Shown here one piece after another: positions 1 to 5,956 of a stretch of DNA of 11,271 nucleotides (position 1 is its first letter; every line of letters begins with the position of its first letter). The notes beneath the pieces are model-generated. The model was not told where the DNA came from, searched no databases, and saw nothing but the letters and a program-made list of their open reading frames with translations. The position numbers were made by a program, and so were the translations under genes. Location of the stretch: positions 1 through 11,271 of the forward strand of contig DOWQ01000688.1 in NCBI GenBank assembly GCA_003519485.1, written 5' to 3'. This DNA comes from Streptomyces sp. GTDB taxonomy: Bacteria > Actinomycetota > Actinomycetes > Streptomycetales > Streptomycetaceae.

Positions 1-335
1 CGGCCCGCGCGGCGCGGGCGGACGCCCGGCTGGGCCCGGTCGCGGAGTGGGGGGCCATCGGCCCGTACCGGATGTTGACCGGGTTGTCCCCGGGGGCGGA
101 CCCGGACCCGGCGGTCGCCAGCCTGCTCCGGGCCCCGAACGCGGAGCTGGCCCGCACCGCCGAGGTCTTCCTCGACTGCGCGGGCCAGGCCGGCCGTGCG
201 GCGACGGTGCTGGGCATCCACCGGCAGACGCTCTACTACCGGTTGTCCCGGGTGCAGAAGCTCACCGGTCTCGACCTGAACGAGGGCGAGGACCGGCTGC
301 TGCTCCACATGGCGCTCAAGCGCTCCCGGCTGTGA
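1..335 (+). CDS. PucR/CdaR-type transcriptional regulator, C-terminal end (5' truncated)
   Basis: This is the 3' end of a plus-strand gene that begins before the window. The frame is open from base 3, and the visible ~110 residues end at TGA 333-335. It starts ARAARADARLGPVAEWGAIG and continues to a helix-turn-helix, AATVLGIHRQTLYYRLSRVQ, then TGLDL and DRLLLHMAL. This is the C-terminal DNA-binding domain (HTH_30) of PucR/CdaR-family activators, whose ligand-sensing parts are N-terminal and not visible here. In Streptomyces, a PucR regulator beside proline dehydrogenase and P5C dehydrogenase genes lies close to serA, so a role in proline catabolism is plausible, but that is inferred from recalled synteny. 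The gene converges on serA, and hairpins fill the space between them. An internal ATG at 72 is not the start, because the homologous sequence continues upstream of it. Confidence 0.85.
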   Translation, partial: ARAARADARLGPVAEWGAIGPYRMLTGLSPGADPDPAVASLLRAPNAELARTAEVFLDCAGQAGRAATVLGIHRQTLYYRLSRVQKLTGLDLNEGEDRLLLHMALKRSRL

Positions 336-358
336 CCCCGGTGGACGGTGGTGCGGGG

Positions 359-381
359 CCGGGTCCGGCCGGCGGATCCGG
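359..381 (+). terminator. Probable terminator hairpin of the PucR-type gene
   Basis: A 9-bp stem (359-367 with 373-381, one G-T wobble) closes a 5-nt loop (gccgg), 23 nt after the pucR-type stop codon. No T tract follows, as is usual for GC-rich actinobacterial terminators, so termination is inferred from position and stability. Confidence 0.5.
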
Positions 382-404
382 GTGATGCGGCGGACCCGGT
401 TGAT

Positions 405-453
405 CCCCGGCACGCGCCGGGGCCCGGCGCCGCGGGATGCGGAGCCGGGCCCC
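405..453 (-). terminator. Overlapping hairpins downstream of serA
   Basis: Two perfect inverted repeats overlap here. One has 7-bp arms at 405-411 and 416-422 with a 4-nt loop. The other has 10-bp arms at 419-428 (GGGGCCCGGC) and 444-453 (GCCGGGCCCC) with a 15-nt loop. They share bases 419-422, so they cannot both form completely. Lying 32 nt past the serA stop in a convergent spacer, they probably end serA transcription and may act in both directions. There is no U tract. Confidence 0.55.
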
Positions 454-454
454 T

Positions 455-477
455 GGACGTACGGCCGGACGTACGGC
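455..477. repeat. 11-bp tandem direct repeat GGACGTACGGC
   Basis: GGACGTACGGC occurs at 455-465 and again at 467-477, a 12-base period. Each copy contains the palindrome CGTACG. It lies just past the serA stop in the convergent spacer. No function can be assigned; it may be part of the 3' ends of the converging transcripts or a binding-site pair. Confidence 0.6.
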
Positions 478-485
478 GGAAACGG

Positions 486-2078
486 TCAGTCCGTGAGGTT
501 CACCGCGCGGGCCGAGGTGGCGCCGATCTCGTCGGCGATCTCGGTGAGCAGGCTCTGCGGGATGGTGTCGTCGACCGTCAGGACGACGAGCGCCTCGCCG
601 CCCTGCGCGGCGCGCGAGACCTGCATGCCGGCGATGTTGAGCCCGGCCTCGCCGAGGACGCGGCCGACGGTGCCGACGACGCCCGGCCGGTCGGCGTACT
701 TCAGGAAGAGCATGTGGTCCGCGAGACCGAGGTCCACATCGTGCTCGCCCACCGCGACGATCTTCAAGAAGTGCTTCGGGCCGGCGAGCGTGCCGGAGAC
801 CGAGACCTCCTGGCCGTCGGTGAGGGTGCCGCGCACGGTGACCACATTGCGGTGGTCGGGCGACTCCGAGCTGGTGGTCAGCCGGACCTCGACGCCGCGC
901 TCCTGCGCGAACAGCGGGGCGTTGACATAGGACACCGTCTCGTCGACGACGTCCTGGAAGACGCCCTTGAGCGCGGAGAGCTCCAGCACCTTGACGTCGT
1001 GCTGGGTGATCTCGCCGTACACCTCGACGTCGAGCCGGACGGCGACCTCGCCCGCCAGGGCGGTGAAGATCCGGCCGAGCTTCTCGGCGAGCGGCAGGCC
1101 GGGCCGTACGTCCTCGGCGATGACGCCGCCTTGGACGTTGACCGCGTCCGGGACCATCTCGCCGGCGAGCGCGAGGCGCACCGACCTGGCGACCGCGATG
1201 CCCGCCTTCTCCTGGGCCTCGCCGGTGGAGGCGCCCAGGTGCGGGGTGGCCACGACGTTGTCGAACTCGAACAGCGGGGAGTCCGTGCAGGGCTCCTTGG
1301 TGAAGACGTCCAGACCGGCGGCCGCGACCCGGCCCTCCTTGAGGGCGCTGGCGAGGGCCTCCTCGTCCACGATGCCGCCGCGGGCGGCGTTCACGATCCG
1401 GACCTCGGGCTTGACCTTGTGCAGCGCCTCGTCGCCGATCAGGCCGACGGTCTCCGGGGTCTTCGGGAGGTGGACGGTGATGAAGTCGGCGACCGCCAGC
1501 AGCTCGTCGAGCGAGAGCAGCTTGACGCCCATCTGCGCGGCGCGCGCGGGCTGCACGTACGGGTCGTACGCGACGATCTTCATCCCGAAACCGGACATGC
1601 GCTGGGCGACGAGCACCCCGATCCGGCCGAGGCCGACCACGCCGAGGGTCTTCTCGGAGAGCTCGACACCGGTGTACTTGCTGCGCTTCCACTCGCCGTT
1701 CTTGAGGGCGGTGCTGGCCTGCGGGATGTTGCGCGCGGTGGCGACGAGCAGACCGCAGGCGAGCTCGGCGGCGGTGACGATGTTCGAGGTCGGGGCGTTG
1801 ACGACCATGACGCCGGCCTTGGTGGCGGCGGAGACGTCGACATTGTCCAGACCGACCCCGGCGCGGGCGACGACCTTCAGCTTCTTCGCGGCGGCGATGG
1901 CCTCCGCGTCGACCTTGGTGGCGCTGCGGACGAGGATCGCGTCCACATCGGCGATGGCCGGGAGCAGCTCGGCCCGGTCGGCGCCGGAGCAGTGCCGGAT
2001 CTCGAAGTCGGGGCCGAGCGCGTCGACCGTGGCCGGCGAGAGCTCTTCAGCGATCAGTACAACAGGTTTCGGGCTCAC
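486..2078 (-). CDS. serA: D-3-phosphoglycerate dehydrogenase
   Basis: Cytosolic enzyme oxidising 3-phosphoglycerate to 3-phosphohydroxypyruvate with NAD+, the first committed step of serine synthesis. The protein is 530 aa, the long actinobacterial form (about 528-530 aa). A substrate-binding half (about 1-95) precedes the NAD fold, with GLGRIG at 149-154. The catalytic residues are R233 (NAARGGIVDE), E262 (KEP) and H280 (TPHLGAST). An intervening regulatory domain (about 320-450) and a C-terminal ACT domain (about 457-530, with DRPGVVGTVG) follow, so feedback control by serine is expected. I chose the GTG start at 2078, giving MSPKPVVLIAEEL as in Streptomyces, because GAGGAC lies 5 nt upstream. 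A GTG six codons earlier (2096) has no comparable ribosome site. The sequence is strongly Streptomyces-like. It is separated from ilvC by that gene's terminator, so it probably has its own promoter. Confidence 0.97.
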   Translation of the reverse strand: MSPKPVVLIAEELSPATVDALGPDFEIRHCSGADRAELLPAIADVDAILVRSATKVDAEAIAAAKKLKVVARAGVGLDNVDVSAATKAGVMVVNAPTSNIVTAAELACGLLVATARNIPQASTALKNGEWKRSKYTGVELSEKTLGVVGLGRIGVLVAQRMSGFGMKIVAYDPYVQPARAAQMGVKLLSLDELLAVADFITVHLPKTPETVGLIGDEALHKVKPEVRIVNAARGGIVDEEALASALKEGRVAAAGLDVFTKEPCTDSPLFEFDNVVATPHLGASTGEAQEKAGIAVARSVRLALAGEMVPDAVNVQGGVIAEDVRPGLPLAEKLGRIFTALAGEVAVRLDVEVYGEITQHDVKVLELSALKGVFQDVVDETVSYVNAPLFAQERGVEVRLTTSSESPDHRNVVTVRGTLTDGQEVSVSGTLAGPKHFLKIVAVGEHDVDLGLADHMLFLKYADRPGVVGTVGRVLGEAGLNIAGMQVSRAAQGGEALVVLTVDDTIPQSLLTEIADEIGATSARAVNLTD

Positions 2079-2229
2079 GTGGTCCTCAGTCCTCACTTTT
2101 CCGTTGGGGCCCCCGCCCGTGCCGAGAGGGTTACGGGGAAGGACGGCCGTCCCGACGGCCGAAGGCGGTGAAGGGGGCAGCCGCGTGGAAGACGCACGAC
2201 GCTGTGAGCCTGACGCGCTTGTTACCTGC

Positions 2230-2235
2230 AGTGTA
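2230..2235 (-). promoter_or_regulatory. Possible -10 element for serA
   Basis: On the minus strand, TACACT (five of six matches to TATAAT) lies about 150 nt upstream of the serA start, in the 2079-2303 spacer after the ilvC terminator. No TTGACA-like -35 is visible at 17-18 nt, but many Streptomyces promoters lack one. The implied leader is about 145 nt, with no recognisable riboswitch. This call is weak and rests on one hexamer. Confidence 0.22.
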
Positions 2236-2302
2236 TCGGCGCACGGGAGTGCGTCCTGCGCCCCACCGGGGGGATCACCCGGAAGAACTGCTCCGGGCCG
2301 GC

Positions 2303-2336
2303 CGACAGGGCCGCGGCGCCGCCCGCGGCCCTGTCG
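2303..2336 (-). terminator. Terminator hairpin after ilvC
   Basis: A perfect 14-bp inverted repeat (2303-2316 with 2323-2336; core GACAGGGCCGCGG / CCGCGGCCCTGTC) encloses a 6-nt loop and begins 9 nt past the ilvC stop. It is very stable and well placed to end ilvBNC transcription before serA. It has no U tract, which is common in high-GC actinobacteria. Confidence 0.8.
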
Positions 2337-2345
2337 CGCGGAGAC

Positions 2346-3344
2346 TCAGGCCTCGTTGTCGACCCAGCTCATGAGCTTGCGCAGCTCCTTGCCGGTGGTC
2401 TCCAGCTTGTGGTCGGAATCGGCCTTCTTGTACTCGTTGTACTTCGGCAGGCCGGAGTGGTACTCGTCCATCCAGGTGCGGGCGAAGGAGCCGTCCTGGA
2501 TCTCGGCCAGCACCTTCTTCATCTCGGCCTTGGTGTTGTCGTTGATGATGCGGGGGCCGGTGACGTAGTCGCCCCACTCGGCGGTCTCGGAGACCGACCA
2601 GCGCATCTTGTCCAGGCCGCCCTCGTACATCAGGTCCACGATCAGCTTCAGCTCGTGGAGGCACTCGAAGTACGCGATCTCCGGCTGGTAGCCGGCCTCG
2701 ACCAGCGTCTCGAAACCGGCCTTGACCAGCGCGGAGGCACCGCCGCAGAGGACCGCCTGCTCGCCGAAGAGGTCGGTCTCCGTCTCCTCGGTGAAGGTCG
2801 TCTTGATCACGCCGGCACGGGTGCCGCCGATGGCCTTGGCGTACGAGAGGGTCAGCTCGAAGGCCTTGCCCGACGCGTCCTGCTCCACGGCCGCGATGCA
2901 CGGCACGCCGCGGCCCTCCTCGTACTGGCGGCGGACGAGGTGGCCCGGGCCCTTGGGGGCGACCATGCAGACGTCCACGTTCGAGGACGGCCGGATGAAG
3001 TCGAAGCGGATGTTGAAGCCGTGGCCGAAGAACAGCGCGTCGCCGTCCTTGAGGTTGTCCTTGACGGACTCCTCGTAGACCTTGGCCTGGATCGGGTCCG
3101 GGACCAGCATCATGATGACGTCGGCCTCGGCCGCCGCCTCGGCGGGGGTGACGACGCGGAGGCCCTGCTCCTCGGCCTTCGCCTTGGATTTCGAGCCCTC
3201 GTGCAGGCCGACCCGGACGTCGACGCCCGAGTCGCGGAGAGACAGCGCGTGGGCGTGGCCCTGGCTGCCGTAACCGAGGACCGCGACCTTGCGGCCCTGG
3301 ATGATGGACAGGTCGGCGTCGGCGTCGTAGAACAGCTCGGCCAC
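2346..3344 (-). CDS. ilvC: Ketol-acid reductoisomerase (class I, NADPH)
   Basis: Second enzyme of branched-chain amino acid synthesis. It isomerises and reduces 2-acetolactate or 2-aceto-2-hydroxybutyrate to the dihydroxy acids using Mg2+ and NADPH. At 332 aa it is the short class I form. The Rossmann loop GYGSQGH is at 24-30, with S51 and S53 in the following β2-αB segment (HEGSKSKAK), typical of NADPH use. H108 (FGHGFNI) is conserved. The metal ligands D191 and E195 lie in DLFGEQAVLCGG, and E227 and E231 in FECLHELKLIVD, followed by the substrate-binding S250/S252 region. The start is GTG at 3344, supported by AAGGAG 9 nt upstream. It lies 97 nt after ilvN on the same strand, so it is either the third gene of the ilvBNC operon or partly independent, as the spacer holds a hairpin and a palindrome. 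A strong terminator follows. Confidence 0.97.
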   Translation of the reverse strand: MAELFYDADADLSIIQGRKVAVLGYGSQGHAHALSLRDSGVDVRVGLHEGSKSKAKAEEQGLRVVTPAEAAAEADVIMMLVPDPIQAKVYEESVKDNLKDGDALFFGHGFNIRFDFIRPSSNVDVCMVAPKGPGHLVRRQYEEGRGVPCIAAVEQDASGKAFELTLSYAKAIGGTRAGVIKTTFTEETETDLFGEQAVLCGGASALVKAGFETLVEAGYQPEIAYFECLHELKLIVDLMYEGGLDKMRWSVSETAEWGDYVTGPRIINDNTKAEMKKVLAEIQDGSFARTWMDEYHSGLPKYNEYKKADSDHKLETTGKELRKLMSWVDNEA

Positions 3345-3376
3345 TTCGGGTATCTCCTTGATTCTCTTGCGTTTCT

Positions 3377-3384
3377 CTCGCGAG
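3377..3384. repeat. CTCGCGAG palindrome in the ilvN-ilvC spacer
   Basis: The perfect 8-bp palindrome CTCGCGAG is flanked by near-symmetrical TTTC/GAAA sequence, giving a short imperfect operator-like element about 33 nt upstream of the ilvC start. It could be a regulator site or a small RNA hairpin in the leader. I do not recognise a specific regulator. Confidence 0.3.
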
Positions 3385-3401
3385 GAAATCGCAGTGTGCG
3401 T

Positions 3402-3420
3402 CCCACCGTATGCCGGTGAG
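3402..3420 (-). promoter_or_regulatory. Hairpin between ilvN and ilvC
   Basis: On the minus strand CTCACCG (3420-3414) pairs with CGGTGGG (3408-3402) around a 5-nt loop, with one G-U pair. It lies 23 nt past the ilvN stop and 57 nt before ilvC. No U tract follows, so a full terminator is unlikely. A pause, a partial attenuator or an mRNA-processing site that sets the ilvC:ilvN ratio is possible. Confidence 0.35.
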
Positions 3421-3443
3421 GCGGCGGAGGGCTGACGGTCTCG

Positions 3444-3968
3444 CTATGCGGTCCGGTCGAGCGCGCGCAGCGACCGGTCGGTGATCGAACGGGCGCCGCG
3501 GCCTATGGCGATCGTGCCGGACTGGACCAGTTCCTTGATGCCGTACGGCTCGAGCATCTTGAGCATGGCCTCCAGCTTGTCACTGCTGCCGGTCGCCTCG
3601 ATGGTGACGGCCTCGGGGGCGACGTCCACGGTCTTGGCGCGGAAGAGCTGGACGATCTCCACGATCTGCGAGCGGGTCTCGTTGTCGGCGCGGACCTTCA
3701 CCAGGACGAGTTCCCGCTGGACGGCGCCGGCGGGCTCCAGCTCGACGATCTTAAGCACGTTGACGAGCTTGTTGAGCTGCTTGGTGACCTGCTCCAGCGG
3801 CAGCGACTCGACGTTCACCACGATGGTGATGCGGGAGATCTCGGGGTGCTCGGTCACGCCGACGGCGAGGGAGTCGATATTGAATCCGCGGCGGGAGAAC
3901 AGCGCGGCGATCCGGGCGAGGATGCCGGGGGTGTTCTCCACCAGGACGGAGAGGGTGTGCTTGGTCAT
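3444..3968 (-). CDS. ilvN: Acetolactate synthase, regulatory (small) subunit
   Basis: Regulatory subunit that activates the catalytic subunit IlvB and confers valine feedback inhibition; cytosolic. The 174 aa match the usual length of the IlvN/IlvH group. The N-terminal ACT domain (about 4-78) begins TLSVLVENTPGILARIAALF. G15 and N30 correspond to residues whose mutation in E. coli IlvH relieves valine inhibition, and both are intact, so this enzyme should be valine-sensitive. The C-terminal domain (about 85-165) carries RELVLVKV, VEIVQLFRAK and the conserved end LVQSGTIAIGRG. The start is ATG at 3968. The upstream sequence is purine-rich (GAGAGAG-like) rather than a textbook Shine-Dalgarno, consistent with translation following ilvB 36 nt away. 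It lies between ilvB and ilvC in the standard actinobacterial ilvBNC order. Confidence 0.96.
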   Translation of the reverse strand: MTKHTLSVLVENTPGILARIAALFSRRGFNIDSLAVGVTEHPEISRITIVVNVESLPLEQVTKQLNKLVNVLKIVELEPAGAVQRELVLVKVRADNETRSQIVEIVQLFRAKTVDVAPEAVTIEATGSSDKLEAMLKMLEPYGIKELVQSGTIAIGRGARSITDRSLRALDRTA

Positions 3969-4004
3969 GGGCTCGGTCTCTCTCTTCTTCTCCGCGTCCC
4001 GGAG

Positions 4005-5786
4005 TCAGTCGTCTTCGTTGTCGCCGAAGTCGGGGCGGACACCGCGGGCCGCCATGACCTCGTCGTTGGACGTGCCCGCCGCGACCATGGGCCAGACCAT
4101 CGCGTCCTCGTGGACGATGAAGTCCACGACCACGGGGCGGTCGTTGATGGAGTTGGCCTTCTCGATGACCGCGTCCAGCTGGGCCGGGTCCTCACAGCGC
4201 AGCCCGACGCAGCCCATGGCCTCGGAGAGCTTGACGAAGTCGGGGACCCGGGTGCCCTTGGGCGCGCCCTCCGGACCGGAGTGCAGCACGGTGTTGGAGT
4301 AGCGCTGGTTGTAGAACAGGGTCTGCCACTGGCGGACCATGCCGAGCGCGCCGTTGTTGATGATCGCGACCTTGATCGGGATGTTGTTCAGCGCGCAGGT
4401 GGCCAGTTCCTGGTTGGTCATCTGGAAGCAGCCGTCGCCGTCGATCGCCCAGACCGCGGCGTCGGGGCGGCCGGCCTTGGCGCCCATGGCCGCGGGGACG
4501 GCGTAGCCCATGGTCCCGGCGCCGCCGGAGTTGAGCCAGGTGGCGGGCTTCTCGAACTGGATGAAGTGCGAGGCCCACATCTGGTGCTGGCCGACCCCGG
4601 CGGCGTAGATGGTGCCCTCGGGGGCCAGTTGGCCGATCCGCTGGATGACCTGCTGCGGGGAGAGGCTGCCGTCGTCGGGGAGGTCGTAGCCCAGCGGGTA
4701 GGTGTCGCGCCACCGGTTGAGGCTGTCCCACCAGTCGCGGTAGTCGCCGGTGCGCCCCTCGTCGTGCTCGGCCTGGACGGCGACCACGAGGTCGGCGATG
4801 ACTTCCCGGGCGTCGCCGACGATCGGCACGTCGGCGGCGCGGTTCTTGCCGATCTCCGCCGGGTCGACGTCCGCGTGCACGATCTTGGCGTGCGGGGCGA
4901 AGGAGTCGAGCCGGCCGGTGACCCGGTCGTCGAAGCGGGCGCCGAGGGCGACGATCAGGTCGGCCTTCTGGAGCGCGGTGACGGCGGTGACGGCGCCGTG
5001 CATGCCGGGCATCCCGACGTGCTGCGGGTGGCTGTCGGGGAAGGAGCCCAGCGCCATCAGGGTGGTGGTGACGGGCGCGCCGGTCAGCTCGGCGAGCACC
5101 CGGAGCTCGCCGGTGGCCCCGGCCTTCATCACGCCGCCGCCGACGTACAGCACCGGGCGCTTGGCCTGGGCGATGAGCTTGGCGGCCTCGCGGATCTGCT
5201 TGGCGTGCGGCTTGGTCACCGGGTGGTAGCCGGGCAGGTCGATGGTCGGCGGCCAGGCGAAGGTCGTCCGGGCCTGCATCGCGGACTTGGCGATGTCGAC
5301 CAGGACAGGCCCGGGGCGCCCGCTCTGGGCGATGTGGAACGCCTGGGCGATCACCTGCGGGATCTCGGCCGCGTCGGTGACCAGGAAGTTGTGCTTCGTG
5401 ATCGGCAGGGTGATGCCGACGATGTCGGCCTCCTGGAAGGCGTCGGTACCGATCGCCGCCGAGTTGACCTGGCCGGTGATGGCCACCATTGGGGTGGAGT
5501 CCATGTAGGCGTTGGCGATCGGAGTGACGAGGTTCGTGGCGCCGGGACCCGACGTCGCGATGCAGACCCCGATCCGGCCGGAGGCCAGCGCGTAGCCCTC
5601 GGCCGCGTGGCCAGCGCCCTGCTCATGGCGGGTCAGGATGTGGCGGATCGTGGAGTCGAACAGGGGGTCGTACGCGGGCAGGATGGCCCCGCCGGGGATG
5701 CCGAACGCTACCTCGACGCCAACGCGCTCCAGCGACTCAACGAGGGCTTCGGCGCCCGTGAGTAGTTCACCGTCCTGCTTGGCCAT
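4005..5786 (-). CDS. ilvB: Acetolactate synthase, catalytic (large) subunit; possibly chimeric
   Basis: Thiamine-diphosphate enzyme condensing pyruvate with pyruvate or 2-oxobutyrate, the first shared step of valine, leucine and isoleucine synthesis. It is 593 aa. The PYR domain carries the catalytic E55 in RHEQGAGH and FGIPGGAILPAYDP near 28-41. The central FAD-binding domain spans about 200-350. The ThDP/Mg domain holds GDG at 450-452 and NN at 477-478, with INNGALGMVRQWQ beyond. The ATG at 5786 is preceded by AAGGGA at about 7 nt. The longer frame to 5840 is rejected because it would translate the attenuator terminator. From about residue 170 the sequence reads as Streptomyces through the end GVRPDFGDNEDD. 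The N-terminal part lacks the usual Streptomyces extension, differs at many positions (MAKQDGELLTGAEALVESLE) and uses more A/T-ending codons (GTT, GTA, CTA, CCA). This may mark a recombination or assembly junction near 5200-5450. Confidence 0.96.
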   Translation of the reverse strand: MAKQDGELLTGAEALVESLERVGVEVAFGIPGGAILPAYDPLFDSTIRHILTRHEQGAGHAAEGYALASGRIGVCIATSGPGATNLVTPIANAYMDSTPMVAITGQVNSAAIGTDAFQEADIVGITLPITKHNFLVTDAAEIPQVIAQAFHIAQSGRPGPVLVDIAKSAMQARTTFAWPPTIDLPGYHPVTKPHAKQIREAAKLIAQAKRPVLYVGGGVMKAGATGELRVLAELTGAPVTTTLMALGSFPDSHPQHVGMPGMHGAVTAVTALQKADLIVALGARFDDRVTGRLDSFAPHAKIVHADVDPAEIGKNRAADVPIVGDAREVIADLVVAVQAEHDEGRTGDYRDWWDSLNRWRDTYPLGYDLPDDGSLSPQQVIQRIGQLAPEGTIYAAGVGQHQMWASHFIQFEKPATWLNSGGAGTMGYAVPAAMGAKAGRPDAAVWAIDGDGCFQMTNQELATCALNNIPIKVAIINNGALGMVRQWQTLFYNQRYSNTVLHSGPEGAPKGTRVPDFVKLSEAMGCVGLRCEDPAQLDAVIEKANSINDRPVVVDFIVHEDAMVWPMVAAGTSNDEVMAARGVRPDFGDNEDD

Positions 5787-5811
5787 GGTTATCCCTTCAT
5801 CTGTGCCGTCC

Positions 5812-5847
5812 AATAAAAAACCCCCGAGGCCGGAAGGCACACGAGGG
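5812..5847 (-). terminator. Attenuator terminator in the ilvB leader
   Basis: On the minus strand CCCTCG (5847-5842) pairs with CGGGGG (5826-5821), with one U-G pair. An inner GCC/GGC stem with loop TTCC lies within it, and six T residues follow (5820-5815). This is a true Rho-independent shape, unlike the other terminators here, and it sits 26 nt upstream of ilvB. That position, together with the Leu-Val-Ile peptide upstream, indicates a conditional terminator (attenuator) controlling ilvBN(C). Confidence 0.85.
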
Positions 5848-5875
5848 AGCGTTTCGTCGTAGGTGGCGAAACGCT
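5848..5875 (-). promoter_or_regulatory. Leader hairpin just after the Leu-Val-Ile peptide
   Basis: A perfect 9-bp inverted repeat, AGCGTTTCG / CGAAACGCT on the minus strand (5875-5867 with 5856-5848), encloses a 10-nt loop. Its first base overlaps the leader-peptide stop codon, and its last base abuts the terminator hairpin. It can coexist with the terminator, so it may be a pause hairpin rather than a classical antiterminator. Its 5' arm could instead pair with GCGAAAC at the start of the leader peptide (5920-5914), an alternative that a ribosome stalled at the regulatory codons would affect. Confidence 0.65.
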
Positions 5876-5922
5876 TAGCGAATTACGAGACGGGTGGTTG
5901 ACACAGTGCAACTGTTTCGCAT
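5875..5922 (-). CDS. ilvB leader peptide (branched-chain attenuator peptide)
   Basis: A 15-codon frame from ATG at 5922 to TAA at 5877-5875 encodes MRNSCTVSTTRLVIR. Three consecutive codons, CTC GTA ATT (Leu, Val, Ile), stand for the three end products of the pathway and lie one codon before the stop. A hairpin and a Rho-independent terminator follow before ilvB. Leader peptides with clustered branched-chain codons are known before ilvB in other actinobacteria such as Corynebacterium; the Streptomyces one, as I recall it, is different in sequence. Ribosome stalling at these codons under shortage should favour read-through. No Shine-Dalgarno precedes the ATG. Translation may instead begin at GTG 5904 (MSTTRLVIR), perhaps on a leaderless transcript from the TTGACA promoter. 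The Leu-Val-Ile core is the same in both readings. Confidence 0.8.
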   Translation of the reverse strand: MRNSCTVSTTRLVIR

Positions 5923-5950
5923 CGCGCGCGCCCGTGTCAACCGCGTCTCG
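5885..5950. repeat. Large imperfect inverted repeat over the ilvB leader
   Basis: On the minus strand the upstream arm (5950-5934) CGAGACG-C-GGTTGACAC is complementary to the downstream arm (5903-5885) GTGTCAACC-ACC-CGTCTCG. This gives 9-bp and 7-bp perfect stems separated by a small asymmetric bulge, with a 30-nt centre. The downstream arm covers leader-peptide codons 7-13, including the Leu and Val codons. If transcription starts upstream of 5950 it would be an RNA stem sequestering those codons; otherwise it is an operator-like DNA repeat around the promoter. Confidence 0.75.
5911..5940 (-). promoter_or_regulatory. Candidate ilvB promoter (TTGACA, weak -10)
   Basis: On the minus strand a perfect -35 hexamer TTGACA (5940-5935) is followed after 18 nt by AACAGT (5916-5911), which keeps the important A and final T of a -10 box but is otherwise poor. 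Initiation would fall near 5904, exactly at a GTG in frame with the Leu-Val-Ile codons, implying a leaderless 9-codon peptide. The TTGACA is also part of an inverted repeat (5885-5950), so its conservation may have another cause. Confidence 0.4.
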
Positions 5951-5956
5951 AATGGC

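Noticed and set aside
2079..2096. Upstream GTG start for serA
   Set aside because: It lacks a ribosome site, and the extra residues MRTEDH include the Shine-Dalgarno of the downstream GTG.
348..2171. 607-residue open frame on the plus strand opposite serA
   Set aside because: It mirrors the codon periodicity of serA, is rich in D, R, G, L and V without any domain, and has no plausible ribosome site. SerA motifs on the other strand are unambiguous.
3846..5765. 639-residue plus-strand open frame opposite ilvN and ilvB
   Set aside because: High-GC shadow of the ilv genes; low-complexity composition and no recognisable fold.
5787..5840. Upstream in-frame start for ilvB adding 18 residues
   Set aside because: It would translate the 3' arm and T tract of the attenuator terminator; the ATG at 5786 has a good ribosome site.
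5898..5926. Plus-strand promoter from TTGACA at 5898-5903
   Set aside because: No -10 box is found at a workable distance (ATCGCG at 17 nt), and no plus-strand gene follows.
5885..5950. Inverted repeat as the end of an insertion sequence marking the ilvB junction
   Set aside because: No transposase, target-site duplication or second terminus is visible, and the arms fall exactly on the leader-peptide control region.
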